Assembly (NCBI GenBank): GCA_020698575.1
Contig: CM036251.1
Span: 16,346,288 to 16,410,287, forward strand
From: Bostrychus sinensis
Lineage: Eukaryota > Chordata > Actinopteri > Gobiiformes > Eleotridae
Direction of reading: 5' to 3'
Length of the DNA: 64,000 nt
A program made the translations under genes and the position numbers. The notes beneath the pieces are model-generated. The model had not been told where the DNA came from. It ran no database searches and worked only from the letters and a program-made list of their open reading frames with translations. Positions 1-10,900 of this stretch are shown in pieces (within the stretch, counting starts at the first letter, position 1; every line of letters begins with the position of its first letter).

Positions 1-2090
1 GTATGTTACTCGATACTCAGTGTGTGGGATTGTCCCTAGTGATGTAGCAGTGTGTTTTTAAGTGATTTAGAATATTTTGTCATGGTTATAATAGGCCACT
101 GATTTGTTCTTGTTACAGCTTGTTAAATCTTAAATTGCACAGTGTGTCTGTGTGGAAAACTACTGTGGTGTGGCAGCGACAGCCCATTCAAAAGTCTGCC
201 TAGTTTTAGACGTAACCCTGAGATGGAAGTGATCTAGATCCAGATGATTGCATCCACAGTGGCTTGACAGTGAGTACAGTCAGTGACTCAGTCTGTTCTG
301 CTGTGTTGAAAATGTATAATAGAAGCAAACCCATATGTGTTCATTTGCCCGTATAAATTGCCCAAGTGTTTGTATAAAACCAGATGGATACCACTCAGCC
401 CCAGTCTGCAGCCAAGATCACTCAATTACAGATTGAAGAGTCAGCAAGAGTTTCAAAATAAGGACATCTTTTTTTTTCTTTCTAGTGCCAGTAAAATCTG
501 TTCAGTCGACCCAGATTTTGGCTTCACTTGAGATGCCCTGCTGCAAAAATCCTTGGACCATAGCCTCTCAGGCCTGTCCACTCGTCTGACAGACAAACTC
601 GAGTAGCTCCTCTTACATTTTTGTTCACTTCAAGAGACTCCAAGGCGGCAGAAAAGCGGAAAGTGGCGGGTATATAGCCTGAATATCGGTGTCATCAAAA
701 TCCAATCTTCCATGACAGGTGGCTCCCGAAAGCAAGGCCAGTTTGTTTGCTCCCATAACAAAAGATGACAAGAAGAGATTGGTGCAAAGATTTATGACTT
801 CTGCTTTTTGTGTTGGCTGATGTGATTTTTTCCAAAACCAGACACACAAGAGTATATTGTCTCCATTGAGGGTGGTTGGAAAAATAAAACTCATTTAACT
901 TGGTCGGTGTTGCTGCAAACAAAGCAGATGTCTAGCGGTCACACCGTCTGGGCAGCTTTATGGTTTTCCAAATGGACCTTGTTGGAAATAAAACAGATTG
1001 TGTTTGGAGAGAATAGCATCATGTCATCAGTTTGAGCTTTCCACTGACTGCCCTCACAGCGGACTGATTGAGAAAATACAAATGGTAAAAAACGTAAACT
1101 ACAGACTCGTATCAGTGGACTCGAATATTTGGCAAAAAGTAAAAGAGTTTTAGTGAAAGTGACAGTTCTGTGCAAAAATGTTAGACAAGTTTTTAAGAAA
1201 GGAGTAGTGTAGACCTCTGCCAAGGCAATGGTCTTGTCTCGCAATGGTAACTTGGACTGAGATCTTTTAGTTTAGGGATAAATGCTTTTTCTAGTTCCAC
1301 AATATTCTAATTTATTGAGGTGCTCCTGTATTGTCCTGTAGGTTACAGATTAAAATAGCCACTCTGGCGGTGTTTTCTTTACCTAAACATCATTTAGCCA
1401 GAATTTACACGACTACTGTTTGTGTTTCTACCACAAGAGGGACTGCCCTGCCCACCATTTCCTATTTCCTCTCTGATGCACACACACATGCCACTGCTGC
1501 TAACACAAACCTCAGCTTGCATCAATTTAGATCAAATAAGCTGTTAATTTGCCTCCTTAGCAGCATTTGAAATGTTTCTCTCGCTGCCTGCCTCCGTGTA
1601 TTTGTATAATCATCTTGGCATGTACTCGTGTTATTATGGGCTGTGTGAGTTCATGTGTTTACTTTTGCTGTTGCTTTAGGCAGAAGGTGTGAAGGACCAC
1701 CGTGTTTGCGAATGGAAGAACTGTTGAGTGGATTTGTCCCTTTGCACTGAGAGAGACTTAGGTTTGAATTTGGATGGGATACTGGAAAAGGAAATTAGGC
1801 ACAGGTGCTGCCCTGAATTTAGATGAGATGCTGTTTAGATATTTGTACTACTCTCACTAATTTAAAAAGTGGGGTGTGTTTGGCGAAAGTATGCCTCCCA
1901 GTTGCATTAAATAATCAGAGTGTTCCAGTAAGGACAAGTGGTATTTAGCAGAAATGACGTTTTTTTTTCTGCTTATAACAGACTGTTGGCCAACATCAAG
2001 ACTGTTTTAGGCAGGTTTTTAGAAATTCTGTAAGATTAAGAGTAAAGCATTGTATGTTAGTGAGAGTAATAATGTATTCCTGTTGCGGGT
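1..2090. other. No gene seen; mostly unique non-coding DNA
   Basis: Reading frames here are short, lack family signatures and overlap one another on both strands. A fragment at about 1258-1290 resembles the tRNA-like short repeat found again near 35780-35870 and 52430-52590. Otherwise I see nothing recognisable. Confidence 0.5.
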
Positions 2091-2215
2091 TGCAGGTGAA
2101 TTTAGCCCATGATCTCAGTAACCATGGGCCCTAGTCGGGGTACAACTTAGACAAGGGCTAGTAAGTAGAAGGGCAAAGCATTAACCACTCTGCCTCTGTG
2201 CACCTCAAACACAAA
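2091..2215. repeat. Fragment of a common fish dispersed repeat
   Basis: The wording around GGGGTACAACTTAGACAAGG and ATTAACCACTCTGCC resembles the repeat seen more fully at 13690-13830 and 29600-30020, which has a cross-shared 'TAACCACTCTGC' end. It is short and diverged. Confidence 0.35.
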
Positions 2216-2249
2216 ATTTGGTGACCACCCTTTCTTTTAGCTTTTATTG

Positions 2250-2395
2250 CACAGCCTGTTCATCCTGGGAGTGGATCCCTCCTGATGTGGTTCTCCCTGA
2301 GGTTTCTCATTTGAGTTTTTCTTTACACTGGTGCAGAGTCTAAGGACAAAGGATGTTGTCTTGTAAAGTTCGGATAACTAATATTATCTTTCTAT
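2250..2395 (+). repeat. 3'-end-like repeat of a non-LTR element (same family as 42901-43225)
   Basis: It shares the blocks 'CCTGGGAGTGGATCCCTCC' and 'GTCTAAGGACAAAGGATG' with the insert at 42901-43225, where the copy ends in the LINE/SINE-like tail AAATAAAATTGAATTGA. This copy is truncated at both ends. Confidence 0.45.
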
Positions 2396-2408
2396 TCATA
2401 CCACACTC

Positions 2409-2856
2409 TAGGGCTGCACAATATATTGCCAAAAGTATCTTTATTGCAGTATCAGCCACACAATATCCATATCACAAGAATCTAAATATATTGCAGTAAC
2501 GCTATGGTCTTGCATCCGACAGAGATTTACACTAAAGAATCATTTTCCTACCAGAGCCTTAAAAAAAAATGTGTTGTGACTAAATAAAAATGTTTAAAAA
2601 GTCCAGTTTTAGTGGTAATTTTCCTAATTTTGTCATAATTTAGCCTTGTTTTAATCCTGGTTTAGTCTGTGTCAAGTGTTGATTTTGATGTTACTTTGAC
2701 TTGTGAATACAGGGACTTACATTTTTGTTTTAAGTGAAGTTAACTTACTATGTCAGAAAAATAGGCCCTATTTTAAAATATTGCAATAATATTGTTATTA
2801 CAATTTTCAACATAGTTATTGAATGTTGCGTGTTTATTTCCATATCTGCAGCCCCA
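2409..2856 (+). mobile_element. hAT-type MITE, TAGGGCTGCAC family, 448 bp
   Basis: It starts TAGGGCTGCACAATAT and ends ATCTGCAGCCCCA, an imperfect inverted repeat of its own start. It is flanked by CCACACTC (2401-2408) and CCAGACTC (2857-2864), matching at 7 of 8 positions, as expected for the 8-bp target duplication of hAT elements. It aligns through most of its length with the better preserved copy at 5017-5432. It has no coding capacity. A single CCTGGTTTAGTCTG unit lies at 2657-2670. Confidence 0.8.
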
Positions 2857-2989
2857 CCAGACTCCATAATGCTGTGTTCAGGGTTCAGGTTCCTTGTTAG
2901 ATCACATAGGCTGTAAAGGAATTGGCAGGTATAATTATTTTACAGCAGTTCTTCACACCTGCCTCAAACCTAGGCCCAAAAGTGTATGT

Positions 2990-3112
2990 TAGCAAATTAT
3001 CTGCTGTCTAGCCTGTTAATTTGCATATTGACATATGCCAGATACTCAATCCTCTCATTTTATCTGGGTTTGGGACCAGAACAAAGCATACACTGGCTTA
3101 TGACCTCATGTG
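2990..3112 (-). repeat. Short dispersed repeat (GGGCATCTGG-core family), reverse copy
   Basis: On the minus strand it reads AAGCCAGTGTATGC...CCCAAACCCAGATAAAATGAGAGG..., the body shared with about ten other loci in this window (best copies 23145-23300 and 50265-50430). It is diverged and 5'/3' truncated. Confidence 0.55.
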
Positions 3113-3604
3113 GCTGAATGTATAGAGTGTTTATGTATTTGTTTATTGTTATTTTACTACTTGTTTTTGGGTAAATCTGTCGTCTTTTTGTGGAACTCAC
3201 TTCTGTGTCTGATCAGGGCAGATGTTCAGATGCTGTACCCAGAGTTCCGGCCTGTAGCTCAGCTCTCAGGTGAAACCCAGGAAGTGCTCAGTGAACACAG
3301 TAATTTATCATGGAGTAACCCAGGGGCAGAGCGCTTGCACTGTTCACACCTTAATGACTTCACTGGAGCCCGCCTGCCTTTTCACTTGTCTGTGAACTTA
3401 GGAACCAGAGCTGCAAGTTCAACTTTCAGCTGCACACATCTGGAAAAGAGCCTGGAGTCACGGAAGCTAAGTCTAATGTCATAGTAACTGATGGACTTTC
3501 CAGGTTCGCTTCTGAACGTGTTAGAAATATGCACCAGGACCCTCAACATGCACACAATGTTTAAAATTTAGTATGTATTAACTTCAGAAATCCAGCCAGA
3601 TGGA
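3113..3604. other. No gene seen
   Basis: A 124-codon open frame crosses 3110-3484, but it starts in repeat-flanking DNA, has no domain-like pattern and no splice context. I treat it as chance. Confidence 0.45.
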
Positions 3605-3738
3605 GTCACAAGCCAGTGTTCTCCTTGTGCCAGCCCCAAGCCTGGATAAATAGAGAGGGGTGTGTTAGCAACCTATGCCATATCAACATGCAACTCACGT
3701 ACTGAGACAAGGAAACGAAAAGCTGAAAGGAAAAGGAG
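3605..3738 (+). repeat. Short dispersed repeat (GGGCATCTGG-core family)
   Basis: It has the blocks GAGTCACAAGCCAGTGT, GCCTGGATAAATAGAGAGG and a tail GAAACGAAAAGCTGAAAGG that correspond to the head, middle and tail of the family seen at 23145-23300 and 50265-50430. The central part is diverged. Confidence 0.6.
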
Positions 3739-3771
3739 ATTTGATGAAAACTATTTAATTACCTTATTGTA

Positions 3772-3900
3772 GAGCTGCTTCATTATGGAAAAATTAATAA
3801 TCACGATTATTTAAAACGATTATTCATGTACTGCCACAATAATAACCTCTTGAGGAAGAATAGTTTTTATCATTTATTTGTGTTAATTAATTCATAGAGC
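3772..3900. repeat. Fragment of an AT-rich MITE
   Basis: The stretch GAGCTGCTTCATTATGG followed by AATAATCACGATTATTT resembles the end of a common fish hAT-type miniature element (AGGGCTGC start, then ATAATCACGATTATT). The opposite end was not found. Confidence 0.35.
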
Positions 3901-4029
3901 CCAGTATAAGACTTAAGACAATGTTCTGGACAAAGACAAGAGTGTATCTGGCTTTGACAGCTCTGTAAAGTCTCTACATATGGACATAAAGAACATGCGC
4001 ATCATTCAGAGTCCAATTTGATTTAATAG

Positions 4030-4160
4030 TTTTTTTTGTTTTTTTTTATTTAACCAGGAAAGTCACATTGATATTCAGAATCTCTTTTACAGGGAGTCCT
4101 GGCCCCATGGGGGACCTATTGTACATGTTTTTAGTGGTAGGGTAAATCTATCGCAGAAAC
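4030..4160 (+). repeat. Dispersed repeat of the TTTATTTAACCAGGAAA family
   Basis: After a T-rich run it reads TTTATTTAACCAGGAAAGTC and then a diverged CTCTTTTACAGGGAGTCCTGGCC. The same words recur at 53035-53130 and 61960-62080, so this is one family with three copies here. It is probably the 3' end of a retroposon; the class is not certain. Confidence 0.55.
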
Positions 4161-5008
4161 ACCGCGCACTAAATAAGAGCGAAAGTGGAAGGCAAGACAA
4201 TATTTAACAAGCAGTATTTAACAAGTCCAAGATATTTGTGGGATGACATGTCTAATGCTAAACTTAGAACTAGAAGTTTAATGTAAGCTCTAAACTTATT
4301 TTTGAAGTCATGCATTTTGTGGTAGAAAATGTGTTTTACTTTTTTATATATAATAATAATGCCTGGCTGTACACACTGTTCTTTGTCCTGTCCATGTTAT
4401 GAGAAAACATCTTTGTGTTGACACTGATTCACCATCTGATTCATTGTGGTCAAATCTGAACCAGGTCGCCCCCTCTGTTCCCATCTTTACAATGGCTGGG
4501 GGGGTTTCAGTCTGTGACCTGGTACCTTTTGAACTCTCGTGGACTCGCTGACTTTTTCCCTTCTAGATTTCATAAACATGTGGCTAAACATGCAGCTGTT
4601 TTAGGGAAATTGCACTGAAAGCCTTGAGTCAGCATTGGAGGCAGCTGGATTTGTGCACTCACGAACCTGCACGACACACAGCACTCTATCATCAGGGATT
4701 ATAATGAGTGGCTGGGCTTTTATGATGGCAACAGTGTCGGATAACATAGGGCAGTATACAAATATAAGAACACAAGACACTTATTACTGAACGGAAAGAG
4801 ATTCTTGAGTATTAGCTTGAGAAGGAAAACAATATGGTTGCCTTGATCAATATAAACTGTAAAATATAAACAACAGGACATACATGGGAGTAGCAAATTC
4901 ATAATTGATAAGTGCTGTTAAAGAAGAAGAGTCAATCCTACTGGAGCCTATTCCACTAACTTTGGGCCTAAGGAGGGGTACACTCAGGTCAATTGCCAGT
5001 TATTTTCA
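4161..5008. other. No gene seen
   Basis: AT-rich non-coding DNA. No repeat family or coding signature was recognised. Confidence 0.45.
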
Positions 5009-5016
5009 GTACTAAC

Positions 5017-5432
5017 TAGGGCTGCACAATATATCGCAAAATTATTGTTATCGCAATATCAACAAACACAATACCCGTATCGAAAGAATCTAAGTATATT
5101 GCAATAACGCTATGGTCTTCCATCTGACAGAGATTTACACTGAAGAATCATTTTCCACCAGAGCCTTAAAAGAACATGTGGTGTGACTATATAAAAATGT
5201 TTAAAAAGTCCAGTTTTATTGTTTTATTCCTGGTTTAGTCTGTGTTAAGTTTTGATTTTGTCGTTGTTTTGCCTTGTAAATACAGGAACTTACATTTTAG
5301 TGAAATGTAGTGAATTTAACTTACTATGTTCGAAAAGTAGGCTCTATCTTCAAATATCGCAATAATATTGTTATCGCAATTTTCAACATAGTTATCGAAT
5401 TTCGCATGTTTTCTCCATATCGTGCAGCCCTA
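5017..5432 (+). mobile_element. hAT-type MITE, TAGGGCTGCAC family, 416 bp, best preserved copy
   Basis: Ends are TAGGGCTGCACAATATATCG and CCATATCGTGCAGCCCTA, inverted copies of each other. The flanks are identical 8-bp target duplications, GTACTAAC at 5009-5016 and 5433-5440, which assigns it to the hAT superfamily. No ORF is present, so it needed transposase in trans. It carries one CCTGGTTTAGTCTG unit at about 5229-5242, the probable seed of the minisatellite in the related copy at 27017-27851. Confidence 0.88.
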
Positions 5433-5996
5433 GTACTAACTCCTAGAGACATTCATTCACTGTAGGTAATTTAGATTCACCATCCATCCATCTTCTTCCA
5501 CTTTCTTTTAGATTCACCAGGTCATGTATAAATGCATTTGTGCTTTTGACTGTGAGTGGAAGCCAGAGTTCACACAGAGAGAACCCACACTGCCACTGTG
5601 CACACCTCAAAACTCATAAAACTTATTAATATATGCATGTAAAGGTCAGAATTGTTTTTTTGTATTTCTTCTTGTTTTGTTTTTTTTCTTATTTTTTTTG
5701 TTGATTCAGTAGAGGATATTTTAAGTGTGGTTTGTGGATATTTCATTTTAGTGGAACCTGCGGAAATGTTCTGAAACTCAACACATTTATTAAACACAAC
5801 AACGACACACAACGACAATAACATCTGTGAGTTGAGACATTCAATTCATTATTCACCTTTCAAGACCAAGGCTAATGTTTAAGCCATGGCTACAAGTAAA
5901 AGTAAAAACGCCATTACAAATCATGAATGTAAAGGTTTTTAAAATCTTTGAAAAATTAGAGTGCTCCCAGTTTGGGTAGTAGTAGTTGTTGTTGTA

Positions 5997-6495
5997 ACAG
6001 TGGTGGAAGAAGTACTAAATTTTTTACTTAAGTAAAAGTACAGATAAAGGAGCAAAAATTTACTCAAGTAAGAGTAAAAGTCACATGAACATTTCTACTT
6101 AAGTAAAAGTATAAAGGTACAACTGGTTCAAGGTTCAACTGTACTTGTGAGTAAAATAGTAAAAATATTTTGCAAAGATTCAAGAATAATCAGATAAATG
6201 TGAAGGATTTTGCTAAAAAAACTGCTGAAAAGGTGCATTAGAATTGACTGAATCTGTAATTGAGGTTTTTCTGAAGAGTACATCTTTACTGCATCTTTTA
6301 TACTCATGTACTGTGTCTACAATGAGGACACGGCAAAAATGAATGATTTTAAATTGAACTCAAAATACTTTTTACTTCACACCAATTCAGAAATGTAGTG
6401 GAGTAAAAAGTACAGATACTTACTTTAAAATGTAGTAAAGTAAAAGTAAATGTACCCATTGTAAAATTTACTCAAGTAAAGTAGAAGTAGTAGTT
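5997..6495 (+). repeat. Dispersed element of the ACTCAAGTAAAAGTA family
   Basis: It begins CAGTGGTGGAAGAAGTACTA and is filled with TTTACTTAAGTAAAAGTA / TTTACTCAAGTAAAGTA words in both orientations, giving an imperfect inverted-repeat layout. Related sequence occurs at 8885-9600, 12485-12935, 32530-32950, 46300-48035 and 63750-64000. This copy lacks the long internal GTA/TAC microsatellite of the others. It is a common teleost element; its transposon class is not settled from this copy. Confidence 0.65.
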
Positions 6496-7690
6496 TTTGT
6501 TGTAATAATTGTTTTAGTGTTAGTGCAAACCAAAATCAGACATTGATCATTTAACGACTGCTGTCATAAATAAATGTAAGTCCTGACCTGCACTGCTGAA
6601 TCCATTTGACATTATGTGTTTTAAATACCTGTAGATCCTGGTTTACTTATCTTTGTCAGAGGAGACACTGACGTTACCCATGGCCTTTCTTCGTCTCCTG
6701 TTTCCTTCTTTTTACGCACATTCATCTGCAGGCTCTGAATCAGGGCTACTGTGCTGCTGTTGACAAGAGGCTTAAGGCTTAATTAGATCATGTCTTCTAC
6801 ACAGAGAGACAGCTGTAGAGTGCCAGTGGAGTCCAGCAAATAAGGGATGTGTTGAGGAGAAGGATAACCCTGTGCCAGATGCATTGTGGGTATTGACAAT
6901 CATTAACCTGGTGCCCCAAGTCTGCCAAGACAAGGAAACAAGACAAGATGTTAATATTGAACAGTGTTGTGTGTGATTAAAGACATCAGGACTGAGGTTA
7001 CTGATTGGTCCAGCTGTTTTAAATTTTGTCATGTTTTATTCATAACAAAAGACCCCCCCTTTTTTATATTAATTTGTTCTTAAATCATTCTTGCGGCAGT
7101 AGACTCAATAATTTTTTATGAGTCATGTGTGGATTACGAGAGGCTGCTGCCAGAAGGTAAAATGACTTATATTCTAATAATCTAATAATGACTTAATGTA
7201 ATTGGTGCTGTTGGAGGATGACTGTTGTGATGAATGCTTTTAATAAACAGCTTAATGGATTTGAGGAGAACTTGATTATGAATATTCATTATGGTGCTAT
7301 CCTACCAGTGAATTTAAAATAATTATTTGGACATATCGTTTTGAATCCATTAAGATTTGCCACTGTTTTCATAATTGAAAAACTTTACAATTTGTGATTG
7401 TGTTGTGCTGCTAGCTTTTTTTCTTTTTTTACTTTCATATGTCCTTTGTTGTTAAAGCAAAGCCAATTACCAGAATTTAATTTTTGAAATTAGAAAAAGT
7501 TCAGTGTCCAAAACATGTATTTTTGTAGTTGAAAATTTCAAATTATTCTCAGCCCAAGTGTTCAAAATGTTATCTAATTGCTTTTTTGCTTTCAAGTAAA
7601 ACGTATTAAGGAGTCAGATGAAATAAAAGACATTGTGTTAGTTTGTATACAGTATGTGGTGTTGTTTTTAGCTAAGCTTTTCCCTTCTGA
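6496..7690. other. No gene seen; AT-rich
   Basis: No coding signature or repeat family was recognised in this stretch. Confidence 0.45.
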
Positions 7691-7691
7691 G

Positions 7692-7840
7692 GCTTCTTAG
7701 CATGGTAATGATTTGCATAATTCATTTGTAATAGGCATTATGCTGGATGCTCTTCCTGGCACAGCCCTCTTCATTTATTTGGGTTTGGGACTGACACATA
7801 GCGTACACTGTTTGTGACCCCTTGTGACTGTTTTTGGGGG
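7692..7840 (-). repeat. Short dispersed repeat (GGGCATCTGG-core family), reverse copy
   Basis: The + strand reads ATGATTTGCATAATTC...GATGCTCTTCCTGGCAC...TTTATTTGGGTTTGGGACTGACAC...GTGACCCCTTGTG. That is the reverse complement of the family body at 23145-23300. Confidence 0.6.
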
Positions 7841-7902
7841 GGCTTTATGACTTCACTGGCACTAAAACAACATTAAAGCATTATCCTCAAGTGCCTTTAA
7901 GA

Positions 7903-8345
7903 ACCATAAATTATCAAGAACCATAGATTTAAGAACCATAGATTTAAGAACCATAGATTTAGGAACCGTAGATTATAAAGAACCATAGATTATCAAGAAC
8001 CATAGATCTAAGAACCATAGATTATCAAAAACCAAAGTTTTAAGAACTGTAGATTATCAAGAACCATAGATTATGAAGAACTATAGATTTAAGAACCATA
8101 GATTATCAAGAATCATAAATTTAAAAATTGTAGATTATCAAGAACCAAAGATTTAAAAAACATAGATTATCAAGAACCATAAATTTAAGATCTGTAGATT
8201 ATCAAGAACCATAGATTTAAGAACCATAGATTAACAAGAACCATAGATTATCAAGAACTATAGATTTAAGAACCATAGATTAACAAGAACCATAGATTAT
8301 CAAGAACCATAGATTTAAGAACCATAGATTATCAAGAATCATAGC
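7903..8345. repeat. Minisatellite, AAGAACCATAGATTTA / AAGAACCATAGATTATC units
   Basis: About 28 tandem units of two alternating forms, roughly 15 bp (AAGAACCATAGATTT) and 16-17 bp (AAGAACCATAGATTATC), with scattered substitutions. Many neighbouring units occur as a dimer (short then long form), which suggests later higher-order duplication. No coding role. Confidence 0.9.
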
Positions 8346-8884
8346 TTTATGTACTTCATAAAATGATACAGTATTAGTCCTGTGTGAATTTACCACCCTA
8401 TTATTAGTTCAACACTCAACAATTTTGCTTGCCTGACATTGTACTATCCAATTTTTGTTAGTGTTGCTTTTTCACAGTGCATCTCTCACACGTTTCTCTG
8501 CTTCATTTCTTCCTAACTGACCTCCACGGTGTAGCACGGAGGCTGCTGGACCACAGTGTTGTTGGCGGTGATGACTTAGCACTCTGAGGTCACGGTGCTG
8601 GTGTGGGTAACAGACCTCCACCTCCCAGTGCCAAAGGAAACCTCACACTACATCTGATCTCACTGGTCCGTGTTGGACTTGGCCTCACCACCAGCTGCCC
8701 ACGTTCAGGACACATCGTTTCTGTGCCATGTGGTTCTCATTTGTTTGGGGAAATTTGGCTTGAGGTTTACATGTACTGTATTTGTGGAGGATTGGTGGTG
8801 TAATGACATTATGGTTCCAGCAGATGGCAGGATGTGCATACTGTGTAATGCAGTCCAACAGTCATCTGCAGCCACAAGTGGGAA
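8346..8884. other. No gene seen
   Basis: Short overlapping open frames on both strands at 8603-8902 show no family signature and shadow one another. I regard them as chance. Confidence 0.45.
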
Positions 8885-9600
8885 ATAACTACTTTTACTC
8901 AAGTATTTTACATACGAAACTTTACCTTTACGAGTATATTTTACATACTTAGGGGCATTTTAAAGAAAAAAATATTTTTACTCAAGTTAATTTTAAGGTC
9001 TTTAAATGAGTAAAAGTATTTTTGCCCTTGGTGATAGTAGTTGTCGTGGCAGTGATGGTAGTAATAACAATAGCACTAATAGTGGCAGTGTTCGTAGTGT
9101 TCTCTAAATTAGTAAAACTATTTCTGACCTTCATGGCAAAGTGGGTAATAGTTATAATTACAATAACAGTTGAGTAGTAATAACTGCAGTATTAGTAGTA
9201 GTACAACTAGAAGTAGAAGTATTAGTGGTAATCAGGCCAGTTGACATTATTGTAGAAAATATATGAAGAGGACCCATTTATAGGCCCCTCTGAGGCCCAG
9301 GACAACAGACCCCTTTGCCCCCCCTGTCGACAGGCCTGGTGGTAATAGTAGTATTGGTAGTAGTAGTAGCAATAGTATCAGTAGCACTTCTAAGTAGCAG
9401 CAGCAGTAGTAGTGGTAGTAGAGTTTGCAGGAGTTGGTTCTTTCTTCTTAATTTTTTTTTTTTTTTTTTTTTTTTTCATATTCAGTACCTTTTACCTTTA
9501 CTTATGGCAATTGTATAGACTAATACTATTTAAGTAATATTATTATGAAATATTAACTTTACTTTTACTTGAGTACTTCAACCACCTCTGTTTACAGCCG
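8885..9600. repeat. ACTCAAGTA-family element with internal GTA microsatellite
   Basis: Left arm ACTACTTTTACTCAAGTATT (about 8888) and right arm TTTACTTGAGTACTTC...ACCACCTCTG (about 9560-9592) are inverted relatives. Between them lie degenerate GTA/TAG-rich trinucleotide runs (about 9040-9430) and a run of about 24 T residues at 9453-9476. An unrelated stretch at about 9240-9335 interrupts the array. Confidence 0.6.
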
Positions 9601-10274
9601 GCTTCAGATATGAGCAGAGATGCTGATTTGTTATTAACCTTATCAAGCCAAACACAAATAGGCTGCTTCTACTGTCTGGATCTCTATCTGCACTTCAGGT
9701 CTCTTCTCCCTTTAGAACGAACATGGTGTACTGCATTAACCTGCATCCCTGTTTGTTTGCTTGCTTTGTATTTTTCTATTTTGGCTGTGTGTTTTGTATA
9801 GGCTTTATATTTATCTAGTCTACAAGGTTACACTGTTTGCTGTGCCAAGTGCAAATTAGATCTTGCTGGAAAATGCAGTTTTACAGTAATGAATGGGGAC
9901 CAGTGGTAATTGGTGAAAATCGTATACAGCTCATAGATGCCTGTGTGAAACCTGTTCCTTTATTATCGGCTTCTTCTTCTGTGAAACCTTTTGAAGATGT
10001 TAGCATTGAACGGCAGCAGTTCTCCAGTACTTTAAAGAGTGCACAGATTTTTCTTCTCTCCCAGTATGACTCATCTAGCTCTACTTCACTTTAAAGTACT
10101 AGTGGATCATAGATCCCTCTCATAACAGTAGTGTTGTAATCCAGACCATACTAAGAGCCCGGACCAGAACTTTTAGGGACCGAAACTGAGTCAAGAAAAC
10201 CAAGGACAAACATAATATAAAGCCAAAAATATTTACAAGTCAGTGGCTGTAATCTTCAGTAAATTTTCTTTCAG
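9601..10274. other. No gene seen
   Basis: Open frames of 63 and 85 codons here have no recognisable domains. Nothing further recognised. Confidence 0.4.
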
Positions 10275-10440
10275 GGGTCACCACAGCAAATCATCTGCCT
10301 CCAAGTGTGCAGTGATTCGTTTACTGATTTGGCATAGGTTTTGCGCCAGATGCCCTATCTGACACAACCCATGCCATTTAGCAGGGTTTGGGACTGACAC
10401 AAAGAACACACTGGCTTGTGCCCCCCTGTGGATTGGCTCA
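10275..10440 (-). repeat. Short dispersed repeat (GGGCATCTGG-core family), reverse copy
   Basis: The + strand has GGGGTCACCACAGCAAATC, GATTTGGCATAGGTTTTGCG, CCAGATGCCCTATCTGACAC, GGGTTTGGGACTGACACAAA and ACACTGGCTTGTGCCC, in that order. This is the reverse complement of the consensus seen at 23145-23300 and one of the more complete copies. Confidence 0.7.
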
Positions 10441-10529
10441 AATAAATGATAGTGTTTAATGACTAATGAGACCAACAGTGCATCTTGGTGCTGTTTTAAA
10501 GCCCGTTTAATTCCTTTTTTAGATCTGCT

Positions 10530-10900
10530 TTTGTTGGGGTTTAATTTGAAGTTTAGACCACTGATTAGACCTGGTTTAGTCCAGTTTTGTCCTGGTTTAG
10601 TCCTGTTTTAGTCCTGGTTTAGATCTTGTTTAGTCCTGTTTTTTTTCTTGGTTTAGACCTAGTTTAGACCTGGTTTTGACCTGGTTTATTTCTGGGTTTG
10701 TTCTACTTAAGACCCAGTGTAGACCTAGTTTAGACTAGACGTGGCTTAAACCTGGTTCAGACCTGCTTTAGTCCTGGTATATTCTGTTTTTGTCCTTATT
10801 TAGTAAACAATTTGTCTGTATTAATCCCACTTTCTGTTTTATCCCATGGGCTAGACTCAGGTTAGTCCAGATGTAGGCTCATTTTAGCCCCTGGTCCTTG
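10530..10900 (+). repeat. Minisatellite of GGTTTAGTCC-type units (array A)
   Basis: Degenerate 11-12 bp units of the form CCTGGTTTAGTC / CCTGGTTTAGAC run from about 10550 to 10800, ending with GGCTCATTTTAGCCCCTGG near 10880. The end resembles the end of array C at 59985-60010 (GGCTCATTTTAGTCC), so the two arrays share flanking sequence as well as the unit. Confidence 0.8.

Noticed and set aside
3110..3484. 124-codon open frame with a hydrophobic N-terminus
   Set aside because: It starts at the edge of a dispersed repeat, lacks splice sites or a domain pattern, and the hydrophobic start comes from T-rich DNA. It has no sign of a real exon.
7903..8345. CRISPR-like regular repeats
   Set aside because: Units are directly adjacent with no unique spacers, and the surrounding DNA is vertebrate.
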